A DNA stretch of 64,000 nt. Source: Pseudooceanicola nanhaiensis DSM 18065 (GTDB taxonomy: Bacteria; Pseudomonadota; Alphaproteobacteria; Rhodobacterales; Rhodobacteraceae). Positions 50,688 to 59,264 of the stretch are shown here, piece by piece. The notes below the pieces were generated by a model that saw nothing but the letters and a program-made list of their open reading frames with translations, searched no databases and was not told the origin of the DNA. A program made the translations under genes and the position numbers. The DNA lies in assembly GCF_000688295.1 (NCBI RefSeq), contig NZ_JHZF01000011.1, positions 1,334,288 through 1,398,287 of the forward strand. The letters are read 5' to 3'. Numbering within the stretch: the first letter of the stretch is position 1; the number at the start of each line of letters is the position of its first letter.

Positions 50688-51425
50688 CTACCCCGCCGTC
50701 GCCCGCAACAGCCGCTTGCGTGCCGCCGGGATCGACCCGATCTCCAGCCCCGTGAAGACGTGCAGCGTGTTCAGCTGCGTGTCCACCACTGCGTGATCGC
50801 TGACCCATCCACCCATCAGCAGGTAGGTCCGCAGCAGCGGCGGCATGCCCAGCATGGCGCGCTTCGCATCGGGCGCCCGCCGCAGCGCCTGCGCGTAGCG
50901 GAAGACCCGGGGCGCCTTCACCCGCGGCAGCCAGCGCCTGGGTGCGAGATGGCGCTCTTTCAGCATGGCGAAGGCGTCGTGGTAGCGCGCGGCGTCGGTG
51001 CCGTGGAAGGAGGAGCAGCCGAACAGCATCTCGACCCCGGTGTCGTCCACGTAGCGCGTCATCGCCGCCCAAGCGACGCGGAGGATGTCGCCGTCGCGAT
51101 GCGCGGGATGGATGCAGAAGCGCCCCATCTCGACCATCCGGCCCTCGAAGCTGCGCAGAGCAGAGAGCTCGTAGAACTGCGCGGAATAGGAGCGGTCGAT
51201 CTCGTGCCCCGCCGCGAGCGGCAGCATCCGGAAGCAGCAGACCAGCGTGCCGTCGCGCGTATCCTCGACGAGCACGTGATCGCAGACCGCATCGAAGGCG
51301 TCGGCGTCGAGCGGCGCGCCGGGATCGCCCAGGAAGCTCAGGGTGCGCAGCCGCTGCGCCGCCTCGACATCGGCGGAGGTTTCGGCGAAGCGCGCGGTGT
51401 AGCGGCCCTTGGTGAGCGTGAGCAT
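50688..51425 (-). CDS. olsB: Ornithine N-alpha-acyltransferase of ornithine-lipid synthesis
   Basis: A 245-residue GNAT-fold acyltransferase that transfers a 3-hydroxyacyl group from ACP to ornithine, the first step to ornithine lipids. Family motifs are RLRTLSFLGD, VLVEDTRDGTLVCCFRMLPL, the SYSAQFYELSALRSFEGRMVEMGRFCIHP core, and FGCSSFHGTDAARYHDAFAML. OlsB length is about 240-290. The ATG at 51425 follows AGGAAGGCCG; an upstream extension of 19 codons has no ribosome site. The second enzyme, OlsA, is not adjacent here. Confidence 0.9.
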   Translation of the reverse strand: MLTLTKGRYTARFAETSADVEAAQRLRTLSFLGDPGAPLDADAFDAVCDHVLVEDTRDGTLVCCFRMLPLAAGHEIDRSYSAQFYELSALRSFEGRMVEMGRFCIHPAHRDGDILRVAWAAMTRYVDDTGVEMLFGCSSFHGTDAARYHDAFAMLKERHLAPRRWLPRVKAPRVFRYAQALRRAPDAKRAMLGMPPLLRTYLLMGGWVSDHAVVDTQLNTLHVFTGLEIGSIPAARKRLLRATAG

Positions 51426-51552
51426 CGGCCTTCCTCGCGTCGGTCCCGTTGGGGAATATGTACCGCGCCAGAACAGCCGCAAGATATGACGCGCCGATGA
51501 AGCCCGCGCGCAATCCGCGCTTTGCGTGCCCGATTCGCCACGCGTGCCGGGA

Positions 51553-52011
51553 TCAGCCGCCGATGAAGTCCCCGGCGTTGAACCGTCCGAGATTGCCCAG
51601 AAGCTGGCGCAGGAAGCCCTTGTTCGCGGTCGAGGACGAGGTCACCCGGCGCGAGATCGGCACCACGCGGCCCTGTTCGAGGCCGAAGCGCTCCACATTG
51701 GCCACACGGCCGGCGCTGTCGAAGCTGACCGCCACGACCTCGCGTTCGATCACCTCGGGCTTGGCCGGGCCGATGGTCCGCATCCGCGAGCGCACCCAGT
51801 AATAATCGCCGTCGCTGACCACGCCGCCGGTCGAGGGATCGCCCAGCTTCTCCTTCACCGTCTCGCGGGTGTCGGCGCCGACCTGAACCGTCCGGAGCTC
51901 CCGCTCGAGCGGAACATAGCCGTGATCCTGGTAGATCGGAGAGCACGCCACGCCGACCGCCAGGACCGCTGCCGCCGCGGTGAGCGCAAATCTCTTCGTC
52001 ATGCCCGACAT
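51553..52011 (-). CDS. bamE: Outer-membrane assembly lipoprotein BamE
   Basis: A 152-residue lipoprotein of the BAM complex, which inserts beta-barrel proteins in the outer membrane. The lipobox is LAVGVAC (C23), preceded by a short basic N-terminus (MTKRF). The SmpA/OmlA domain contains VPLERELRTVQVGADTRETVKEKLGDPST and GDYYWVRSRMRTIG. The ATG at 52011 follows GAGGGTGACG; a GTG two codons upstream and an ATG three codons downstream are alternatives. It diverges from a DUF177 gene across 84 bases. Confidence 0.92.
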   Translation of the reverse strand: MSGMTKRFALTAAAAVLAVGVACSPIYQDHGYVPLERELRTVQVGADTRETVKEKLGDPSTGGVVSDGDYYWVRSRMRTIGPAKPEVIEREVVAVSFDSAGRVANVERFGLEQGRVVPISRRVTSSSTANKGFLRQLLGNLGRFNAGDFIGG

Positions 52012-52095
52012 CGTCACCCTCTTGTTCCGCCCGTTCCGGCGCTCTATCTGGCTTACATAACCCTGCCAACCGGTTCAAGAAAGGAAGATCGCGGC

Positions 52096-52644
52096 ATGGC
52101 CGACCCCGCGCAGAAACCCCTCCGCATCGCCGACATGTCCACGGCGCGTCCGACGGCCTTCGAGCTGCGGCCGCAACCCGACACGGTCGAGGCGCTGCGC
52201 GACGAGCTCGGACTGAAGGACCTGCGCAAGGTCTCCTTCGTCGGCGAGGTCTCGCCCGAAGGGGCCCGCGGCTGGCGGCTGAGCGGCCATCTGGGCGCCA
52301 CCGTGGTGCAGCCCTGCGTCGTGACGCTGGTGCCCGTGAGCACGCGGATCGAGGAGCCGGTGGAGCGCCGCTACATGCCCGAGCTGCGCAACAGCACCGA
52401 CATGCCGGAAGAGATGGAAATGCCCGAGGACGAGAGCGTCGAGCCGCTTTCGGACCGCATCGACCCCTTCGCCGTGATGACCGAGGCGCTGGCCCTGGCC
52501 CTGCCCCTCTATCCCCGCGCCTCCGAGGCCGAGCTCGAACAGGCGAACTTCGCCGCGCCTGGCACCGCGCCGATGACCGACGAGGACGTGAAACCCTTCG
52601 CCGGGCTCAAGGCGCTGAAGGACAAGCTGGGCGGCGAGGGCTGA
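52096..52644 (+). CDS. DUF177 (YceD) family protein
   Basis: A 182-residue soluble protein. DUF177/YceD genes precede rpmF in most bacteria and are thought to take part in 23S rRNA or large-subunit assembly. Visible family features are VSFVGEVSPEGARGWRLSGHLGATVVQPCVVTLVPV and the acidic RNS-DMPEEMEMPEDESVEPL stretch. A C-terminal segment reads LKALKDKLGG. The ATG at 52096 has AAGGAAG upstream. rpmF follows after 176 bases of leader sequence. Confidence 0.88.
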   Translation: MADPAQKPLRIADMSTARPTAFELRPQPDTVEALRDELGLKDLRKVSFVGEVSPEGARGWRLSGHLGATVVQPCVVTLVPVSTRIEEPVERRYMPELRNSTDMPEEMEMPEDESVEPLSDRIDPFAVMTEALALALPLYPRASEAELEQANFAAPGTAPMTDEDVKPFAGLKALKDKLGGEG

Positions 52645-52757
52645 GGCACCAACGAATCGCTTGCATCCGCAGGCGTCGGAAGTATTTTCGCGCCCTCATC
52701 CGCAATTGGGGTTGAAGCCGGGGCCTTGGTCAGACTAAGAGCCTCGCGATGGATATG

Positions 52758-52797
52758 CGGGCCGAAAGGCCCGGAACAAGAAACCGGGCTGCGGCCC
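52758..52797 (+). promoter_or_regulatory. Structured rpmF leader with mutually exclusive hairpins
   Basis: CGGGCC-GAAA-GGCCCG (52758-52773) is a 6-bp stem with a GNRA tetraloop. GGGC-TGCG-GCCC (52786-52797) is a second hairpin. GCCCGG (52769-52774) can instead pair perfectly with CCGGGC (52784-52789), which would break both. This three-way choice is typical of attenuators. No T-run follows, and the ribosome site is 12 bases further on, so translation control is also possible. Confidence 0.4.
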
Positions 52798-52820
52798 ACA
52801 GATCAAACTGAGGTTGTGAC

Positions 52821-53027
52821 ATGGCTGTCCAACAGAACAAAGTTTCCAAGTCGCGCCGCAACAACCGCCGCGCCCACGACGCCCTCGTCGCCGGAAACCC
52901 GAACGAGTGCCCGAACTGCGGCGAGCTGAAGCGTCCGCACCACGTCTGCGGTGCCTGCGGCCACTACGCCGACCGCGAAGTCGTCGCCCAGGCCGACGAG
53001 ATCGATCTGGACGAAGACGCGGCCTGA
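52821..53027 (+). CDS. rpmF: Ribosomal protein bL32
   Basis: A 68-residue large-subunit ribosomal protein. The basic N-terminus ([16 protein letters not shown]) and a zinc-ribbon with C30, C33, C43 and C46 ([17 protein letters not shown]) mark it as the Zn-binding (C+) form of L32. It begins the conserved rpmF-plsX-fabH-ihfA-merR run. GAGG precedes the ATG, and the upstream leader contains two hairpins that may control expression. Confidence 0.97.
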   Translation: MAVQQNKVSKSRRNNRRAHDALVAGNPNECPNCGELKRPHHVCGACGHYADREVVAQADEIDLDEDAA

Positions 53028-53049
53028 CGCGCGTCTGGCGGGATTCCGC

Positions 53050-54147
53050 ATGACGGGTCTGAATACCGACAGCGCCCCGGTCACGGGGCGCATTGTCATT
53101 TCGGTCGACGCCATGGGCGGGGACCGTGGACCGGCCGCGGTGGTGGCCGGCATCGCGGAATCCGTCAAGAAGAACCCCGACATCCACATCCTGCTGCACG
53201 GCCCCCGCGCCGAGCTCGAGAAGCTGATCGGCCGCCGCCAATGGCTGGCCGATCGGATCGAGATTCGCGACGCGCACGGGGTCGTCACCATGGACGACAA
53301 GCCCAGCCAGGTGGTGCGCCACGGCAAGGACACCTCGATGTGGTCCGCGCTGGAATCGGTGCGCTCGGGCGAGGCGACGGTCTGCGTCTCCTGCGGGAAC
53401 ACCGGCGCGCTGATGGCGATGTCGATGCTGCGCCTGCGCAAGCTGCCGGGCGTGAACCGCCCCGCCATCGCGATCCTCTGGCCCTCGCGCAATGCGCATG
53501 GCTTCAACGTGATGCTGGACGTGGGCGCCGACATCCGCGCCGACGAGCGCGACCTGCTGCAATACGCCCTGATGGGCGCCTCCTATGCCCGCAACGGCCT
53601 GCATATCGAACGGCCGCGCGTCGGCCTGCTGAATGTCGGCACGGAAGAGCACAAGGGCCGGGCCGAGCTCAAGGCGGCGGACGAGCTGATCGAACAGGCG
53701 GCGCCGGAAGGCAATTTCGACTTCGTCGGCTTCGTCGAGGGCGGGGACATCCCGGGCGACCGCTGCGACGTCATCGTGACCGACGGTTTCACCGGCAACG
53801 TGGCGCTGAAGACCGGCGAGGGCACGGCCAGCCTGATCGGCGACCTGCTGAAGGAAGCCTTCACCTATTCCCCCCTCTCCCGCATCTCGGCGCTCTTGTC
53901 GCTGACCTCGATGCGGCGTCTGCAGAAGCGGATCGACCCGCGGCGGGTGAACGGCGGGGTGTTCCTCGGGCTCAACGGGACGGTGGTGAAAAGCCACGGA
54001 TCGGCCGATGCCACCGGCGTTTCGGCCGCGGTCAAACTTGCATTCCAGCTCGCGCGTTCAGGCTTTGGTGACAAGCTCGCTGCGCGGGTTGCATCCTCTC
54101 CCTCCCTGACACAGGATGCCGAGAGGCAGGGGAGCGGAACTGAATGA
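53050..54147 (+). CDS. plsX: Phosphate acyltransferase
   Basis: A 365-residue enzyme that makes acyl-phosphate from acyl-ACP, the first step of the PlsX/PlsY phospholipid route. Family motifs are SVDAMGGDRGP at the start, VSCGNTGALMAMS, LLNVGTEEHKG and VTDGFTGNVALKTGEG. The ATG at 53050 lies 22 bases after rpmF, inside a small spacer. It overlaps fabH by 4 bases. Co-expression of rpmF with membrane lipid genes couples ribosome and membrane growth, as in other bacteria. Confidence 0.97.
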   Translation: MTGLNTDSAPVTGRIVISVDAMGGDRGPAAVVAGIAESVKKNPDIHILLHGPRAELEKLIGRRQWLADRIEIRDAHGVVTMDDKPSQVVRHGKDTSMWSALESVRSGEATVCVSCGNTGALMAMSMLRLRKLPGVNRPAIAILWPSRNAHGFNVMLDVGADIRADERDLLQYALMGASYARNGLHIERPRVGLLNVGTEEHKGRAELKAADELIEQAAPEGNFDFVGFVEGGDIPGDRCDVIVTDGFTGNVALKTGEGTASLIGDLLKEAFTYSPLSRISALLSLTSMRRLQKRIDPRRVNGGVFLGLNGTVVKSHGSADATGVSAAVKLAFQLARSGFGDKLAARVASSPSLTQDAERQGSGTE

Positions 54148-55118
54148 CGACGCGCGCGGTTGCGACGGGTATCGGGCACTATCTACCGGAACGAGTTGTA
54201 GAAAATTCCTGGTTCGAGGAGTTCCTCGACACATCCGACGAATGGATTCGGACACGCTCCGGCATCGAACGCCGGCACTTCGCCGCCGAGGGCGAGACGA
54301 CGTCCCGGATGGCCGCCCACGCCTCGCGCGCGGCGCTCGACAGCGCCGGGATCACCGCCGACGACATCGACGCCGTGATCGTCGCCACCTCGACGCCGGA
54401 CCTCACCTTCCCCTCGGTCGCCACGATGGTGCAGAACGAGCTCGGGATGACCCGCGGCTTCGGTTTCGACATCCAGGCGGTCTGCGCGGGCTTCATCTAC
54501 GCCCTCTCGACCGCCAACGCGATGATCGTCTCGGGCCAGGCGCAGCGCATCCTCGTGATCGGGGCCGAGACCTTCAGCCGCATCATGGACTGGGAAGACC
54601 GCTCGACCTGCGTGCTCTTCGGCGACGGCGCGGGCGCGCTGGTGCTCGAGGCGCGTTCGGGCTCCGGCAATGCCTCGGACCGCGGGGTGCTGGCCACCGA
54701 CCTGAACTCGGACGGGCGCTACCGCGAGATGCTCTATGTCGACGGCGGGGTCTCGACCTCGGGCACGGCGGGCAAGTTGAGGATGCAGGGCAACCCCCTG
54801 TTCCGGCAGGCGGTCGCCAAGCTGGCCGCGACGGCGGACGCCGCGCTCGGCAAGGCCGGGCTCGGCCATGACGACGTCGACTGGATCGTGCCGCACCAGG
54901 CCAACATCCGGATCATCCAGGGCACGGCGAAGAAGCTCGATGTGCCGATGGAGAAGGTCGTCGTGACCGTGCAGGATCACGGCAACACCTCGGCCGCGTC
55001 GATTCCGCTGGCCCTTTCGGTCGCCGTGTCCGAGGGCAAGATCCGCCCCGGGCAGCTTCTGGTGGCCGAGGCGATCGGCGGCGGGCTCGCCTGGGGCGCC
55101 GTCGTCCTGCGGTGGTAA
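54144..55118 (+). CDS. fabH: Beta-ketoacyl-ACP synthase III
   Basis: A 324-residue KAS III that starts fatty-acid synthesis by condensing acetyl-CoA with malonyl-ACP. The catalytic triad is C114 (AVCAGF), H251 (PHQANIRI) and N281 (DHGNTSAASIP). Length and sequence are standard. The start overlaps plsX by 4 bases (ATGA), so translation is coupled. ihfA follows after 98 bases, so it may have its own promoter. Confidence 0.97.
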   Translation: MTTRAVATGIGHYLPERVVENSWFEEFLDTSDEWIRTRSGIERRHFAAEGETTSRMAAHASRAALDSAGITADDIDAVIVATSTPDLTFPSVATMVQNELGMTRGFGFDIQAVCAGFIYALSTANAMIVSGQAQRILVIGAETFSRIMDWEDRSTCVLFGDGAGALVLEARSGSGNASDRGVLATDLNSDGRYREMLYVDGGVSTSGTAGKLRMQGNPLFRQAVAKLAATADAALGKAGLGHDDVDWIVPHQANIRIIQGTAKKLDVPMEKVVVTVQDHGNTSAASIPLALSVAVSEGKIRPGQLLVAEAIGGGLAWGAVVLRW

Positions 55119-55216
55119 GCGAGTTAACGCCGCTTCAACTGCGCTTTCCAAGTCCCCGTTATTGACTCGCTTTTTCGCCGGAGCATATCCTGACCCTGAA
55201 AAGGCGAGGGACAATC

Positions 55217-55519
55217 ATGAGTGGAAAGACGCTGACCCGGATGGATCTGAGCGAAGCCGTGTTCCGGGAAGTTGGCCTGTCGCGCAACGAATCCGCGCAG
55301 CTGGTCGAATCCGTTCTCACGCACATGTCCGACGCGCTGGTGCGCGGCGAACAGGTGAAGATCTCCTCCTTCGGCACCTTCTCGGTGCGCGACAAGGCGG
55401 CCCGCATGGGCCGGAACCCGAAGACGGGGACCGAGGTGCCGATCAACCCGCGCCGCGTCCTCACCTTCCGCCCGTCTCACATGATGAAAGAGCGGGTTGC
55501 CGAAGGTAACAAGAAGTAA
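55217..55519 (+). CDS. ihfA: Integration host factor subunit alpha
   Basis: A 100-residue HU-family DNA-bending protein. It has [52 protein letters not shown] and the RRVLTFRPS region; the beta-arm bears the usual proline ([13 protein letters not shown]) that intercalates in DNA. The alpha assignment follows from linkage to a MerR gene and sequence ([12 protein letters not shown]). It lies 9 bases upstream of the MerR gene, so the two are co-transcribed. Confidence 0.95.
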   Translation: MSGKTLTRMDLSEAVFREVGLSRNESAQLVESVLTHMSDALVRGEQVKISSFGTFSVRDKAARMGRNPKTGTEVPINPRRVLTFRPSHMMKERVAEGNKK

Positions 55520-55528
55520 GGCAGCCAG

Positions 55529-56473
55529 ATGGCGAAATCCGCAGACGCGTTCCGGACCATCAGCGAAGTCGCCGAATGGCTTGAGACGCCTGCCCACGTG
55601 CTGCGTTTCTGGGAGAGCAAGTTCACCCAGGTGAAGCCGGTGAAGCGCGCGGGCGGGCGGCGCTATTACCGTCCGGGCGACATGGAGCTTCTGGGCGGCA
55701 TCAAGCAGTTGCTGCATGAAGAGGGCATGACCATCAAGGGCGTGCAGAAGCTTCTGCGCGAACGCGGTGTCGGACACGTCGCCGGGCTCTGTGCGAAGCG
55801 CGTGAGCCTCGACGACGGCCCGGACGCGCCGATGGCCGAAGGCGTGGAGCCCGAGGACGAGACGCCCACCGTGGTCCCCTTCCGCAGCCCGCAATCCGAG
55901 CCCGCGCGCCGCGCCCCGTCCCGGGCCACGCCGAAGCCCGCGCCGACCGGGCCAGAGGGTGCTGCAAGCGACCCCCTCCGGACCGGCTCCGAAGCCGAGA
56001 CCGCGACGACCGGGCGCGACCCGGACGCAGGCACGCCCGTCCCTGCGCCCGGCGCCGCGGAGGACAAGCCCCTCATCTCCACCGAGATCGAGGCCGGGGC
56101 CGATCACGAAGGCATCTCCGAGGATGTGGCGGAGATCGCCCCCGGCCCCCTCTTCGACCACGACCAGGACATCGGCCGCCCGGACCAGCCGGAAACGGCC
56201 CTCCCGGCCGGCGAGGCCCCGGAGCCGGACATGCCCCCCGCAGAGATGGAGGCCACCCCGCCCGCGCCCGCAGAGCCGGCCCCTGCGCCATCGCCGCGCG
56301 CCCGGGTGGTCGATGTGCCCGCCGACCCGGCCGACGACAGCTTCGCCCCCGCACCGGGCCTTCTGGAGCTGGTGACGCGACGCGACGCCCCGCTTCCGGC
56401 CGACACGGCCCCGCGTGCCGCCGAACTGCTGCGGACCCTGCAGGCCTGGGCGCGCAAGAGCGACGCGGGCTGA
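55529..56473 (+). CDS. MerR family regulator with a long acidic, proline-rich tail
   Basis: A 314-residue protein. Residues about 8-80 form a MerR-type winged helix ([57 protein letters not shown]). The remaining 220 residues are low-complexity, rich in Pro, Ala, Glu and Asp, with no recognisable effector domain, ending in a small helix ([14 protein letters not shown]). MerR genes commonly follow ihfA in alphaproteobacteria. The disordered tail is unusual and is longer than the DNA-binding part. The ligand and targets are unknown. Confidence 0.88.
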   Translation: MAKSADAFRTISEVAEWLETPAHVLRFWESKFTQVKPVKRAGGRRYYRPGDMELLGGIKQLLHEEGMTIKGVQKLLRERGVGHVAGLCAKRVSLDDGPDAPMAEGVEPEDETPTVVPFRSPQSEPARRAPSRATPKPAPTGPEGAASDPLRTGSEAETATTGRDPDAGTPVPAPGAAEDKPLISTEIEAGADHEGISEDVAEIAPGPLFDHDQDIGRPDQPETALPAGEAPEPDMPPAEMEATPPAPAEPAPAPSPRARVVDVPADPADDSFAPAPGLLELVTRRDAPLPADTAPRAAELLRTLQAWARKSDAG

Positions 56474-56560
56474 CGCCGGCTGTGGCGGCGCGCCCTTCTG
56501 CGCGAAAGGCGATTTTGCCTCTTGCCCCCGCGCTCAGATTTGATACCTACCCCGTCACGT

Positions 56561-56637
56561 CGGGCTATAGCGCAGCCTGGTAGCGCGTCCGTCTGGGGGA
56601 CGGAAGGTCGCAGGTTCGAGTCCTGCTAGCCCGACCA
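56561..56637 (+). tRNA. tRNA-Pro (anticodon GGG)
   Basis: A 77-base cloverleaf. The acceptor stem is CGGGCTA/TAGCCCG with CCA encoded at the 3' end. The D arm is GCGCAGCCTGGTAGCGC, the anticodon stem TCCGT/ACGGA with loop CTGGGGG, and the T arm GCAGG-TTCGAGT-CCTGC. The anticodon GGG is at 56595-56597. It lies between the MerR gene and a convergent gene. A weak promoter may lie in 56515-56547, but no good -10 spacing is visible. Confidence 0.97.
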
Positions 56638-56660
56638 TAAAACACGCTGCCAGCACCTCT

Positions 56661-57455
56661 TCACATCGCGGTGGACGGCGCCTCCTTCGGGATCGGCTCC
56701 TTGACCCAGGCCCAGGCCGTCTCTTCGGCCGAGGTCGGGAAGACCTTCACATCGACATCCGACACCATCCGCGCGATGCCCGCGAAGGGCCCGACCCAGC
56801 CGGAATCGGTGACGACGGCATAGCGGTGCAGCGCGTGCACCGCGTCCCACTTCATGCCCAGCAGGGACTTGTCGAAGAGGATCTCGGGATCGAAGCCGCC
56901 GAACCGCTTGATCCGGGCCAGCGCATTGAACCGCCCGCCCTGCTCCAGCCGCGCCCGGAACGGGGCGGTGATCCGGTCGATGTGGTCGTCGTCGATATAG
57001 CCCTCGACCTCGAAGGCCAGCACGTCGGGCGAGCCACTGTCCAGCATGGTGAGCCCCGGAAGATCCTTGCGCCCCGGCCGGGGCGGCGGAAGATCGCGTG
57101 CCCAGGCCTCGGCCGCCGCGCCCTCCTCGGGCGGGAAGGCCTGCATATCCATCCGGGGAATAAGCGGCGCGGTGTAGCGGATCATCCCGGCGATCGTCCG
57201 GTTGCCCGTCACCACCGCGCAGCGCGGCATCCTGGCGAGGTCGTCCAGCAGGCCGAATTCCTTCACCATGTCCTCGAGCATCGCCCGGGGCTCGATGTCC
57301 TCGAATCCGCTCAGGTCGACCAGCAGCCCGGCGCGGCCCGCGATGTCGAGCGCCGCCTCGAACTCCTCGTAGAACCGGCGCACCTCCTCGCGGGTGACCT
57401 CGCCGCCCGCGGTGATCCGCAGGAGGGGGGTGTCGGATGTGTCGAGTGTGAGCAT
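56661..57455 (-). CDS. Tandem SpoIIAA-like (STAS/SEC14-type) protein
   Basis: A 264-residue protein made of two related SpoIIAA-like domains. The first (about 1-120) runs from LLRITAGGEVTREEVRRFYEEFEAALD to CAVVTGNRTIAGMIRY. The second (about 135-255) runs from DVLAFEVEGYIDDDHIDRITAPF to YAVVTDSGWVGPFAGIARM, with matching strand-helix pattern and a closing VKVFPTSAEETAWAWV. Single-domain relatives are about 120 residues. A role in lipid or nucleotide-binding or in membrane stress has been suggested for the family, but none is shown. GGAGG precedes the ATG at 57455. Confidence 0.8.
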   Translation of the reverse strand: MLTLDTSDTPLLRITAGGEVTREEVRRFYEEFEAALDIAGRAGLLVDLSGFEDIEPRAMLEDMVKEFGLLDDLARMPRCAVVTGNRTIAGMIRYTAPLIPRMDMQAFPPEEGAAAEAWARDLPPPRPGRKDLPGLTMLDSGSPDVLAFEVEGYIDDDHIDRITAPFRARLEQGGRFNALARIKRFGGFDPEILFDKSLLGMKWDAVHALHRYAVVTDSGWVGPFAGIARMVSDVDVKVFPTSAEETAWAWVKEPIPKEAPSTAM

Positions 57456-57504
57456 GGCAAACCTCCGGGGGGCATGAGGGAAACGCTGCAAACAGAATGC
57501 AGAA

Positions 57505-57533
57505 CGCCCGCCATCCTTGCAAGGTGGCGGGCG
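57505..57533 (-). terminator. Terminator of the thiolase/DUF35 operon
   Basis: CGCCCGCCA and TGGCGGGCG form a perfect 9-bp stem, with an inner CCTT/AAGG, one bulged T and a small GC loop. On the minus strand it follows the DUF35 gene stop by about 25 bases, and TTCTGCATTCTGTTTG comes after. This is the strongest terminator in the window. Confidence 0.7.
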
Positions 57534-57558
57534 CTGATACACCTTAAGGCGAGTAAGG

Positions 57559-57954
57559 TCAGGCCAGATCGGCGAAGAGGTAGACGTCCTCGTCACTGAT
57601 CCTGTCGAAGACCATCCGGGTCCGCTTGCCGATCTCGAGCCCCTCGGTCACGCCGTCCCGGAAGCGGACGTAGACATGCGGTCCGCCGTCGAGCTTCACG
57701 TAGCCAAGCGCGAAGGGCCCGGTCGGCGATTTGCGCATCACGGTCCAGGTGTAGATCTCGCCCTCGCCGGAATGCTCTTCCCACTCGGTCTCGGCCTTGT
57801 GGCAGAGCGGGCAGAGCGTGCGCGGATACCAGTGGATCTCCTTGCAGGCGGGGCAGCGGCGGACGAGGAACCTGCCCTCCTGCGCGGCGTCCCAGAAGGG
57901 CTTGGTCTCTTCGTTCTTGGCGACCTTGGGGTACTTGTGAATCATCTCGGTCAT
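57559..57954 (-). CDS. Zn-ribbon/OB-fold (DUF35) protein, thiolase partner
   Basis: A 131-residue protein. The zinc ribbon has C34, C37, C48 and C51 (RRCPACKEIHWYPRTLCPLCH), and an OB-fold follows (GEGEIYTWTVMRKSPTGPFALGYVKLDGGPHVYVRF). DUF35 proteins bind acyl-CoA and work with a thiolase-like subunit, as ChsH2 does with Ltp2-type enzymes. It starts immediately after the thiolase-like gene with no gap, so the two are co-translated and likely form one complex. Confidence 0.88.
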   Translation of the reverse strand: MTEMIHKYPKVAKNEETKPFWDAAQEGRFLVRRCPACKEIHWYPRTLCPLCHKAETEWEEHSGEGEIYTWTVMRKSPTGPFALGYVKLDGGPHVYVRFRDGVTEGLEIGKRTRMVFDRISDEDVYLFADLA

Positions 57955-59109
57955 TTATCCACGCTCCAGAATTGCTGCTGCGGACCCGTGGCGGACGGTC
58001 AGCGTCCCCCCGATGCCGGTCACGAGGGCGATGTCGCAGTTCGGCACCTGCACCTTCTCGTGCGCCTCGCCGCGCAGCTGGCGGACGGCCTCCAGCACCT
58101 TGGTCATGCCGCCCCGGTTCACGGGGTGGTTGTTGCAGAGCCCGCCGCCGTCGGTGTTGAAGGGCAGCCGCCCCTGGCCCGAGATCAGGTTGCCGTCCTG
58201 GACGAACTTGCCGCCCTCGCCCTTCTTGCAGAAGCCCATGTCCTCGAGCTGCATCAGCACGGTGATGGTGAAGCTGTCGTAGATCGAGGCGTACTTGATG
58301 TCGTCGACGGTGACACCCGCGAGCTCCAGCGCCTTCGGCCCGGACACCGCGAGGCCCGAGGTCGTCAGGTCCATCCCGTGGCCCCCCGCCTGCCCCTTCA
58401 GGAACTGCGCCGCCGAGAGCACGTTCACGATCGGCTTGCCGAGCGACTTCGCGATCTCGGGCGTCGTCATGATGAAGGCGCCACCGCCCTCGGAGACCAC
58501 GCAGCAGTCGAACATGTGCAGCGGATCGGCGATCATCGGCGAATTCACCACGTCCTCGACCGTCACCACGTCCTGCAGCATCGCATGCGGGTTGTATTGC
58601 GCATGGGTCGAGGCCGCGACCTTGATCCAGGCAAGCTGTTCGCTCGTCGTGCCGTATTCGTGCATGTGCCGCCGCGCGGCCAGCGCATACAGGTTCGGCG
58701 GCGTGCCGTTGTAGCCCCCTTCGAACCCCTGTTCGGCGCCGGGCACCCGCGGCGTCGGCGGCGCGGTGCGCGGCTTGCCGGCCAGCGTGCAGAGCGCGAC
58801 CTTGCATTTGCCCATCACGATCGCCTCGGCCATCTTGCCCACGTGCATCACGTAGGAGGACCCGCCGGTGTCGGTCGTGTCGTAATGCGTCAGCTGGTTG
58901 GTGAGCCCGAGGTAATCGGCCATCGCCATCGCCCCGCCCGGCGCGTCGCCGCCGCAGAAATAGCCGTCCACGTCCTCCCAGCTCAGCCCCGCGTCCTTCA
59001 GCGCGCCGTCCGCGACGGCGGCGTGCAGCTGCCAGATCGACTGGTCGGGGCATTTTCGCAATGGGTATTCGTAGATGCCCGCGATGCAGGCCTTCCTCTT
59101 GATGCTCAT
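57955..59109 (-). CDS. Thiolase-like protein (SCP2/Ltp type) with altered active site
   Basis: A 384-residue thiolase-fold protein. The C-terminal GGGLCNNHPVNRGGM keeps the conserved histidine. The N-terminal position that normally holds the acyl-accepting cysteine reads DTGGSSYVMHVG without cysteine, and the C-terminal cysteine motif reads GIGGTLTVRHGSA. It is thus unlikely to be a normal acetyl-CoA acetyltransferase. With the DUF35 partner it could be an Ltp2-like retro-aldolase or an acyl-CoA binding scaffold. The ATG at 59109 precedes SIKRKACIAGIYEYP. Confidence 0.82.
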   Translation of the reverse strand: MSIKRKACIAGIYEYPLRKCPDQSIWQLHAAVADGALKDAGLSWEDVDGYFCGGDAPGGAMAMADYLGLTNQLTHYDTTDTGGSSYVMHVGKMAEAIVMGKCKVALCTLAGKPRTAPPTPRVPGAEQGFEGGYNGTPPNLYALAARRHMHEYGTTSEQLAWIKVAASTHAQYNPHAMLQDVVTVEDVVNSPMIADPLHMFDCCVVSEGGGAFIMTTPEIAKSLGKPIVNVLSAAQFLKGQAGGHGMDLTTSGLAVSGPKALELAGVTVDDIKYASIYDSFTITVLMQLEDMGFCKKGEGGKFVQDGNLISGQGRLPFNTDGGGLCNNHPVNRGGMTKVLEAVRQLRGEAHEKVQVPNCDIALVTGIGGTLTVRHGSAAAILERG

Positions 59110-59264
59110 CGGCTGTCCTCGTTCCCGTGGTTCGGGGGCGATCCTACGTGGGCTTCGGTCGAAGTCCACGCCGCCCCCCGGCCCCGCGGCCACTTTTCAT
59201 CTATGTGCGATGGCCTTAGTCTCCGGCCGATCGGCCCGTCGGACGGGCGGCCTTGGGGAAGACG

